DNA of 28,011 nt, from contig NAVB01001814.1 in assembly GCA_002179805.1 (NCBI GenBank), forward strand, positions 1-28,011, written 5' to 3'. Positions 20,499-28,011 of the stretch are shown one piece after another (position 1 is the first letter of the stretch; each line of letters begins with the position of its first letter). A program made the translations under genes and the position numbers. Below the pieces are notes generated by a model. That model worked only from the letters and a program-made list of their open reading frames with translations, had not been told where the DNA came from and ran no database searches. The DNA comes from Acanthamoeba lenticulata (Eukaryota > Discosea > Longamoebia > Acanthamoebidae).

Positions 20499-22286
20499 AT
20501 GGCCACATATTCTCAACTTGTCTGCCCCACAATGACCGCAGGACACAAGCGACCTCGCCAGAGCGTCGCTGTGAATGGCTCTACATCACCGGTACATGCA
20601 GCTTCCTCTTCACTTGTTGTTGTTTCCTCCCCTCGACCCCTCTCGTCGGGGAGAGAGTGAGTCCTGGCAAATTAGGCCAAGTAAGAGCTGCTGTGCACCC
20701 AATAATTTGTCGTCAGCTCCAATCCACGCAACTCATTGGGCCTCGCTTTAAAAATAATTGAGTTTTTTTTCGTTGTTCAGTCAACGTTGTTCGACAACGA
20801 AGCACATGAGCTTACCTGTCGTGACACACAGGACCGACAAGACGTTCATCAATGGGCCGGAGACAAAACTGACAACGGTGGCCACGACGAGAAGTGGGCC
20901 GTTCACCTGCTTCTCCGACTTAAGTCCACCGACTCGGCCCGCAGCAGCAGTGATGACGAAGACCACCAGCAGCAGTCCTACGAGGGCGAAGAGTCCAACC
21001 ACAGCTTCGTCGACGACGACAGCGATGACAGCACAATTGCGACGCCTGTTCGGCGCAGCGCCCGCAAGCGGAGGAGCCAGAGCCACATGTTGGACTTTGT
21101 GTGGGATGACGACCACGAGGACGACGCCGACGACGAGGCCTCGTCTCCTGCCAAGCGCCTTCGACGAATCATGCCTGTAGAGAGCGAGAGCGAGCACGAG
21201 CGACACCAGAGCGAGGCCGATAACGAGCCGAGCGAGCCGAGCGAGAGCGACGAGCACGAGGGTGACGACGAACAGCCCGAGGACGAAGATTTCTCTGAGG
21301 GCGACGAGTACATCGACCCCTCACCCCGCCGACGCCACCGCGCTCCGACCCTCCACAGCAGCAGCAACAACAACGAAGGCAGCTCGTTGAGCCAGCCCAG
21401 CCCGACCACGACGCTGGTTTCGGTGAAGTCCGAGCCAGTCTCGAGCACGCTCAGGACTGGCGCTCTGCCCCTTCCCTCGTTGCTGTCCTCTGCTCCGCCC
21501 AGCCCGGCCTCGTCGACTTCCTCGGCTGTGGCCTCGCCCTCCGTCAGTGTAGCGGCCTCCTGCGCGGCGTCGCCGGCAACGACTCCAGTCAAGAGGACGC
21601 GCAAGCCCAAGTACAGCGCAGCCCTCGAGGCTCGATGGGAGGAGAAGTTTGAGTGGCTGATGGCCTACCGGCGGGCCAAGGGCAACTGCCGCGTGGCCGA
21701 GGGCAACAAGGAGTACCCCGGCCTGGGCAAGTGGCTCAGCAACCAAAAGACCCTGTGCAAGAAGGGCAAGCTCAAGGCCGAGCGCATGCAGAGGCTCATT
21801 GACGTCGGCGCCATCGTCGACCCCGCCCTCAAGGCCGCCAGCGGCTCGGCCAGAGGCTCGCGTCAGCATATGTCGTCGCCCTCGCCGATGTCCTTGTCCA
21901 GCTCCGCGCCCTCGTCTCCGATGTCGGCATCAGGCTCGGCGTCGCCGATCCTCGTTAACCGCTCTGTGGCCACCGTCGACAGCAGCGCCCGATGTGACGA
22001 CGGCGCGCTGACGAAGCGCCGTCGGAGGTCGGAGCATCCGGCCTCGGCGATGGAGCTCTGTGCCTGCCAGGATAAACCGGGAGGCTCATCGCAGCTCCCA
22101 CCGGGCGTTGGTCTCTTCTCGGCCGCCTCGCCCTTCCGAACGTTCCAGGGCAAGCCCATCCTGCCCTCGCTCGGCTTTCCGCCGCAGACGCACCACAGTC
22201 ACGCCCATTCCGCTGGAGGATCGACGTCGTTTCGCCCGTTCCCGCTCGCGATGCCGCCTGTCCTCTTCGCTTCCTACTCGCACTGA
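20499..22286 (+). CDS. acidic protein with a helicase-associated domain
   Basis: Exons 20499-20591 and 20781-22286 give 1599 nt, 532 residues; the intron 20592-20780 has a GTACAT donor and a pyrimidine-tract acceptor. Residues 80-210 are very acidic and Ser-rich, with basic clusters such as RRSARKRRSQ and PAKRLRR that may act as nuclear signals. Around residues 316-378 lies one helicase-associated (HA) domain: WEEKFEWLMAYRRAKGNCRV, GLGKWLSNQKTLCKKGKL, then a helix ending in LIDVGAI. HA domains are three-helix modules thought to bind nucleic acid and often follow helicase domains; none is present here. The rest is Ser/Pro-rich and probably disordered. A role in the nucleus is inferred. The start of exon 2 has weak coding character, so the first intron is less certain than the HA region. 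Confidence 0.78.
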
Positions 22287-22779
22287 GGACCGATACCGCC
22301 CTCTGTGTGGCCACAACGCCTCATTATTTATTTATTATTTAGACCTCATTTTCAAGAGCACTTAACGCCTGAGCACAACATGTGATCATTAAACAACAAG
22401 ATATCCACTTAAATCGTGTGCCCATTTGGCTGAAGCCCAGGCTGCTCTTCTTTCTTGCTTTTTTATCCTTGTCGCCCACAAGCAGGGGGGCAACAAGCTG
22501 ACCACGTCATGAAGAGGCCGCTTCAAGGTCTTTCAGGATGAGGAGAAGGGCCAATGGAATAGGGTGCTACTTCGTGAACATCTCCTCCACCACCCAAACC
22601 CGCACCCTCCGCCGTCCCTTCTTCTTTTTGATGCATCACAGAGCATCCAACCAAAAAAAAAAAGTTGCATTCTCCTGTTCACCACCATCATCATCATGAG
22701 GTGGTGCGTACAGGACACCAAGGAACAAGCATCTAGCCTGAGCTTCAGGCACCGTGTACGGGAGGAAGTAGCAGGAAAT
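22287..22779. other. convergent 3' intergenic region
   Basis: These 493 bp lie between the ends of two convergent genes. They contain AT-rich 3' flanks (TTATTTATTTATTATTTA near 22323) and a run of 11 A at 22656-22666. A minus-strand frame continues through the EMC6 last intron to 22533, but it is explained by EMC6 splicing and has no family of its own. Confidence 0.5.
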
Positions 22780-23368
22780 CTAGAAGATATAGGCGAAACC
22801 ATAGAAGAGCCTAAAGCCACCGGACGACATGCCAGCGCGAACGACATGATCGTTAGTGTGAGCGGGGCTTGGAGGGGCAAGAGGTGCAGCACAATCACGT
22901 ACGTCCAAAACAGCACGTACGACTTGATGGTGGTGAGAAGATAGACGAGAAGAGACATCAGCTTCTATCCATGACCAGAAAAGAACACAGGGGGTGCGCA
23001 GATACCAGAAGGCCTTGGCCGATGGCTTCAGTCCATGGGGCTGAAGCCGAGGTGAAGTACTTGCTTGTGGCGAAGCCTGCTCGCTGAAGCACGAGCAGCG
23101 ACACGAGGGCCGATGCGGCCGCGTAGAAGATGAATCCAGCCAAGCCCGTCACGCCCAAAATGCCAGCCGCGCTGCCGGCAACGCTCGCCACGATGATTCG
23201 ACTGCAAGGCCAAATTGATCAGAACACAATCGTGCATGAAAGAAAATTAAGCTGTAAATTCTACAAAAAACTCAGTTCGAACCTGAAGAAGATCACGCGG
23301 TTGTTGTGCGCCACAGCCTCCGCATTGTGGAGCTCGCTCGCTTCGCGTGGTTCACTACTCTGCGCCAT
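22780..23368 (-). CDS. EMC6: ER membrane protein complex subunit 6
   Basis: Four exons (23368-23283, 23201-23006, 22922-22903, 22810-22780) give 333 nt, 110 residues, the length I know for the human protein. EMC6 is a small core subunit of the ER membrane complex, which inserts tail-anchored and multi-pass membrane proteins. The family signature is clear: VASVAGSAAGILGVTGLAGF in the first helix after an acidic cytosolic N terminus, then a second hydrophobic segment ending in LLVLQRAG, a short loop (KYFTSASAP), and a final helix SYVLFWTLFYGFAYIF. The third exon is a 20-nt microexon, with GTACGT donor and an AAG acceptor before it. Without the last splice the frame would run on for about 120 unrelated residues, so the splice model is well supported. 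Confidence 0.96.
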
Positions 23369-23518
23369 TGGGATCTCAATCTATCTTTTCCCTATTTATT
23401 TTCGCTTCTCATTTTTCATGATTTTCTCTTGTTTTAACGCGGTGCACCGGATATTGGTCACTGCAGCACCGTTGTTCTAAACCCGACAAGGGAGGATAAC
23501 GCAACAACATAAAAAAAG
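23369..23518. promoter_or_regulatory. short divergent promoter (EMC6 / duplicated-domain gene)
   Basis: Only 150 bp separate the two start codons, so the genes very likely share a bidirectional promoter. An AT-rich pyrimidine-biased stretch (23380-23440) fills the middle, and an A-rich leader precedes the ATG at 23519. No canonical TATA box is evident. Confidence 0.45.
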
Positions 23519-25803
23519 ATGAAGATTTTCAAGAAGGTCAAGAAGACCGTGACGCCCAAGGGGCCAACCAGCCCACGCGCGTCAGAGGAGCAACAAGAAG
23601 GAGGTCAGCCTCACACAGACCTGGACAACATATGGGGCGAAGTCGAGGGCCTCGTGGGCGACAGCTTCCGCTCCCTGCCCGTCCACAAAGACCTTCATCG
23701 CCTCGCGCCCACCACACGCGTACTCGCCGCCTCCGTAACGGATCAAAAACAAATAATACTAATACCACAAACGCAAAAACGATGCCACGGTCGTTCTTGT
23801 ATGTGCGCGAGTGCAGGTGTGGGACAGCGACGGCCGGTTGCTCAATGGGCCGGAGCTGTTCGCCGAGGATGCCGCTGACGAGCGCCTCAAGCGATTCCTG
23901 CCCACCAAGCGCGTCCTCTGGGCGCTGGCCAACGCCTTTGATCCCACCAAGCGGGACCACATCATGGCCGTCTTTGAGGTGTGCACTCGCACTCCCTCTC
24001 GTCTCGTCGCATGATGACACAATCTCAACCTCAACTCGTCGTCCTCTTTCACGTGCAGGAAAAGGTCGTGCGTGGGCCGATCCACGATATCGTGGGCTCC
24101 ATGCTCGAGTTCTTTGGCCTCATCGACGATGGCGAGGTCGTCGTGCCGCGCCTCCGATGTCTTCGCATCCTTAAGGCACGAACCCTTCCCGGCTTTATCC
24201 GCCCACCAATCGCCCTATGGACACGACCAACTCACTCCTGGATGCCTGATGCCTGCAGTTGGTGAATCAAGCTGTGCTGGCGCCGGCCGTGATCCACCTC
24301 AACCTGTTCATGACCAAGAGCCCCGAGAAGGAGACCTTCATGAACGGCGGCGACTGGAAAATTCGTACACGAGTCCTCTTACTGCGCGTGTTGATGGCGG
24401 CCAAGAGCTGATCATGTCGTGTGCAGACATCAACTGCCACAAGGACGGGCGGGTGACCGTGAGCCACACCAAGTGGGAGAAGAATGCCAAGAATGCTGCA
24501 TTCAAGTGGCGCCTGCGGATGACCCTGAACGACTCCCTGTCGCTGCTTGAGGCCGCCGACCTGGCCTTCACCCGAATCCGCCTGCCGGACTCGCCCGAGG
24601 GCGATGCCCGCCGACGCGCGCTGCTGGACTACGTTGGGCGCTACTACGCGGGCCAGTCCTGCATCGCCGACGCCGAGCGCGAGCAGTGGGCCCGGCCGTT
24701 CCACCAGCTGCCCATCCACAAGTCGCTGCCCACCATCGCCTACCGGACCTCGGTCGTGGACCAGGACGAGGTGGTCTTTCAGTCCGCGGACGGTGTGCCG
24801 GTCGAGCAGAATCTCAAGGCGCTCTTGCTCGTCCTCACGAGGCTCTTCTCGCCAGCCAAGGAGAGCGGTGCGCGCTGAAGCGAAGCCCCACCGGGTCGTT
24901 GTGTGACGACTTGAGGCGAACGTCGGCTGACGTGCGTGGATCGTTGTGGATTTGTGGTGGGGCGGGCGGGGGCGTCTCGGCAGTGGTGGCCAACGAGTTT
25001 GACAGGCGGTTCCAGAAGAACGACGTCGTGAGCTCGCTTCGCTCCTTCCTCCACAACGTGCGGCTCCCGGCTGGCGTCAGTCCCAGTGCCCTCGTGTGTT
25101 TGTGTGTGTTCACACGTGTGAGTGGTGACAGGAGCTCAAGTTGTACGACAGCAGCGCGACGCCTGTGGACGACGGCTCGGACGGTTCGTGTGGCGACGAG
25201 GAGGCGCGGGGCGTGACCGCCGTGCTGAAGACGCTGCACGACAGCGTACTGGCGCCCTGCCTCCTGCTCCTCCACGAGCGCATCGGACCGCCGCTCCTCC
25301 CGCCTGTGCGCGAGAAGGGCGACGCGCTTGTGACTGTCGTCGTTCGCCCTCTGCCTCCCGGCGCCGACAGCAGCGGTGATGACGACGACAAAGGCAAAGA
25401 CAAAGACGATGACAATGACGACGACGACTCGCGCCCGGGAGACGTCAGCACCAACGGGAGCAGCGGCGCCAGTGACACGAAGGTCGAGGGCGGGGACAAC
25501 GAAAGCGGCAGCTTTGCCAAGACTGTCGATGCCTCGCAGGTCGCTGTTCCGAAGGACGACGAGAAGAAGAAGAAGGCCGGCTGGGTGCTCGTGCGACACA
25601 GCAAGCGGGCGGTGGCGGACGTCAGCGCCGAGGCCGACGCCTACTTTGAATTCGCCTGGCATGTGGAACTCGAGCTCGACGCGAGGCTCGAGCGTCTCGT
25701 GGCTGTCCGTTTACGTGTTGACAACTTTGTCTTCGGCCCAGGTGCCGATGCTGATGCGCGCCGGGACCTCGAGACCGCCATCCGGCGAGCTCTCGACTGC
25801 TGA
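23519..25803 (+). CDS. unknown-family protein made of two related halves
   Basis: Seven exons (23519-23734, 23817-23978, 24059-24175, 24259-24364, 24427-24867, 24984-25075, 25132-25803) give 1806 nt, 601 residues. No signal peptide or membrane segment is seen; the N terminus is very basic (MKIFKKVKKTV). The two halves look homologous and collinear: FRSLPVHKDL matches FHQLPIHKSL, LVNQAVLAPAVIHLN matches LHDSVLAPCLLLLHE, and a beta-rich segment near NAAFKWRLRMTLNDSLSLLE matches AYFEFAWHVELELDARLERL. The second copy carries an Asp/Lys-rich, probably disordered insert (about residues 455-530). Intron 3 has a GC donor (AAG|GCACGA). I do not recognise the domain and assign no function. Confidence 0.85.
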
Positions 25804-26090
25804 CCGACTAGCCTATTTTATTTTTGTTTTTTTTTTTAAATTTATTAAAGTCCTGTGCGTTGCATTTATTTGTTGTGTCTGCCGATACTACCCTCCAACC
25901 ATGGAGGAACATCATGAGCTGGTCCGCTTGATCTTCAAGTTCGTGCAACCTTTGGCTCTGCCAGCCGTGCATAGCCAATGGGCTCGGTTAACCCAGAGCA
26001 GAAACAGTTTTAGGTTTTCTTTGTTCAACTTCTTTTGTGATTTTTTAAATAATAAATTTAATTCTGTTTCGCCAATAAAATACAAAAACC
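25804..26090. other. convergent 3' intergenic region
   Basis: This 287-bp AT-rich gap holds the 3' ends of two convergent genes. T-runs and TTTATTAAAG near 25840 follow the plus-strand gene; minus-strand polyadenylation-like AATAAA-type sequences occur near 26050-26080. No gene is seen. Confidence 0.5.
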
Positions 26091-28011
26091 TCACGAGGCG
26101 GTCGGAGTTGGACTCGCAGCTGCGGCCGACGAGGCGTAGAGGCCCTGCGTGACCTCCTTGGCCTTGACAATGAGTGGGACGAGATTCTTGAGCGGACACG
26201 CCATGCGCAGGAACGGGTGGGTGAGGAGCTCGGCCGCCGTGGCTCGTGCGGCCACGTCCACTTCGAGACATCGCTGCATGAAGTCCTTGAACGTGTTCGA
26301 CCACTTCTCGGGCTCCTTCAGCTGCGGCGACCCGTGTGTCGCGATCAGGAACAGAGCCTACATGCGCACATCACGCCAAGACACATCACGACATGACACG
26401 ACACGACACACGCGTAAGAGGCCGCGCGTTGGCGGGGTGGAGATAAAGTGAAGCGAGGCGGGGACGAACCCGCAGAGGCGGATATTCGAGGTAAGGCGGC
26501 TCGCCCTCGGCCATCTCGATGGCAGCGATGCCAAGGGACCAGAGGTCCACCGGGTAGCTGTAGTCGAAGCCGCGGATGAGTTCGGGGGCCATCCAATAGG
26601 GCGTGCCCACCACCGAGTTTCGCTTGGTCACCTCCTCCGTCAGCTGCGCGCAATAGCCAAAGTCGGCTGTTGTGCACGCGCAGTCGACTTGAGCAAAGAG
26701 CGAAAGCGAACGAGAAGAACGAAAGCGAAGAAAAGAACGAAGAAAGCGACGACGCACCGACACACACGCGGCCGTCCATCTTGAGCAGGATGTTGTCGCT
26801 CTTGATGTCGCGGTGAATGCGCTTCTTGGAGTGGATGAACAAGAGGCCTTTGAGGACCTCCTTGCACACGGCCGCGATTTGCGGCTCCGTCATCTTGCAG
26901 ATGCTGATCACCTCTGTGAGCGACCCGCCGTCCATGTGCTGCCGCCATCCCCCAACCAATCATATATGTTTTTTTTTGTCAGCTTCATTTTTGAGTTTTG
27001 TTTGCGTTTTGATTTCGTTTTCGTTTTCGTTTCGTTACCTCCATGACGACCCAAAGGGTGTTGTTCTTGAGGTAGGCCCCGAGGTAGCCCACCACGTTGT
27101 GGTGCTGCGAAGTCGACATCATCGCTGTGCTCCCCCCCCCCCGCCAGGCGTCTCGTGTGAGTCATCACGAGGGCTGGCGCCTCACCGGGGGGGGGGAAGG
27201 CGCGCACGACGCACCGATTTCGTTCTCGAGGGCGCTCAGGTTGGCCTGCGACACGTTGCTGATGACCTTGATCGCCACCTGCCGAGGCACCGCCATCGCG
27301 CCGACTGACACAGTCAGCATTCTTTTCGGTCGACAACGAGGAGACAAATGCGCGAAGGACAGCCCCCCCCCCAATACGTGCCTTCTGGCCGGTCGACTTC
27401 TGGGTGGCCAGGTAGACCAGGCCCGACGAGCCCTCGCCGATCTTGACCAAGTCGGCAAAGTGGGGCTCCGGGTCCTCGTCGCTGAACCATCGCTGCGCGC
27501 GCTCCTCGCGTCCCTTATGCTGCGCCTCATCGCTCTCTTCGGCCTGCGCCTTGCCGCTCTGCTCATGCGCAGCCTTTTGCGCCTCTTCCTCCTCCTCGGC
27601 CTTGGCCTTGGCCTCGGCCTCGAGCAGGGCCTGGGCCAGGGCGCGGGCCTCGGCCTCCTCCTTCTGCTTGCTTCGGCGGATGACTTGTGTTGTGCGCACA
27701 AGGACACAAAAGGTCAGCCGCAGACACCACACAACACACACACAAGCAAGCAGACGATCATCAAGCGTGAGCGGACGGACCGGCCTGCAGGTCGCCCGGC
27801 GAGGTGGCCGTCCGGTCTTTCGATGCGCGGCTCACGAGAGCCTCGCCTGCTGCCGACGCGCCGCTGCTGCTGGCGGCCTCAACGCGGCCGCTGGCGCTGT
27901 CGTCGTCGCCGCAACTGTCGACATCGGCGCCGGTCTTGTCCGCGGCCTCCTGGCGGAGGAAGCGGTGGAATCCGCTGGTGGCCGAGCGCGACCGCCGGTG
28001 GCGCTTGTGGG
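26091..28011 (-). CDS. PAK-like STE20-family protein kinase (partial, N terminus outside window)
   Basis: Visible exons: 28011-27781 (continuing beyond the window), 27683-27382, 27278-27215, 27124-27039, 26938-26758, 26666-26470, 26357-26091. The visible N-terminal part is Ser-rich, then a charged helix of Glu, Ala and Lys likely to be a coiled coil. The kinase domain is complete: [19 protein letters not shown] with the ATP-binding Lys, IHRDIKSDN catalytic loop, ADFGYCAQL, and [12 protein letters not shown], the STE20 hallmark. The C-terminal lobe ([23 protein letters not shown]) resembles p21-activated kinases. It should phosphorylate Ser/Thr targets, probably under Rho/Rac control, but no CRIB motif is visible; it may lie upstream. 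Intron 27279-27381 needs a GC donor (AAG|GCACGT), which restores the conserved GQKVAIK junction. Confidence 0.92.
27132..27196. other. strong hairpin in a kinase intron
   Basis: Inside intron 27125-27214, an 11-C tract (27132-27142) faces a 10-G tract (27187-27196). Between them GCCAG (27143-27147) pairs with CTGGC (27074+100 i.e. 27174-27178), and CTCGTG (27152-27157) pairs with CACGAG (27166-27171) around an 8-nt loop. The transcript could fold with donor and acceptor close together. Confidence 0.6.

Noticed and set aside
20246..20761. Plus-strand frame of 171 codons before the HA-domain gene
   Set aside because: It lacks coding character and family similarity and overlaps exon 1 and the first intron of the better-supported gene model.
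22533..22958. Minus-strand frame of 141 codons overlapping EMC6
   Set aside because: Its first part is the EMC6 microexon read through into the last intron; the splice to 22810 gives the conserved EMC6 end at the family's length.

Overview
The window looks like nuclear DNA of a free-living amoeba, most likely Acanthamoeba or a close relative. It is GC-rich and gene-dense. Genes carry many short spliceosomal introns (mostly 50-130 nt) with donors such as GTGCGT and GTACGT. Intergenic gaps are short, gene pairs are divergent or convergent, and the gene families (F-box, ankyrin, helicase-associated domain, STE20 kinase) suit an amoebozoan. The assignment rests on these features only. For every multi-exon gene I chose junctions by reading frame and family conservation; each complete model closes in frame.

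Layout: (1) 245-2378, minus, a major-facilitator transporter with 9 exons. (2) 2793-5016, plus, a CNNM/DUF21-CBS membrane protein with 9 exons, divergent from the transporter. (3) 5141-8832, minus, a 14-exon gene fusing an isochorismatase-like domain, an aminoglycoside-phosphotransferase-like kinase domain and a CDKN3/dual-specificity phosphatase-like domain. (4) 9096-9740, plus, a small F-box protein. (5) 10188-13970, plus, a secreted glucose/sorbosone dehydrogenase-like protein with Ala/Ser/Pro-rich and Asn-Ala-Thr-rich insertions. (6) 14437-16462, plus, an ankyrin-repeat protein. (7) 16654-17088, minus, an unknown protein. (8) 17342-19653, plus, a large F-box protein. (9) 20499-22286, plus, an acidic protein with a helicase-associated domain. 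(10) 22780-23368, minus, EMC6, 110 residues. (11) 23519-25803, plus, a protein of unknown family built from two related halves. (12) 26091 to past the window end, minus, a PAK-like STE20 kinase, partial.

I see no functional cluster of the bacterial kind; neighbours look unrelated, apart from four head-to-head pairs that may share promoters. The most unusual object is the fused gene at 5141-8832: its middle domain keeps every kinase motif, while both flanking enzyme domains have lost the residues their families use for catalysis. Other points are five phase-0 GC-AG introns, an internally duplicated protein of unknown family, a tRNA 3'-half-like sequence inside a CNNM intron, and a 20-nt microexon in EMC6.
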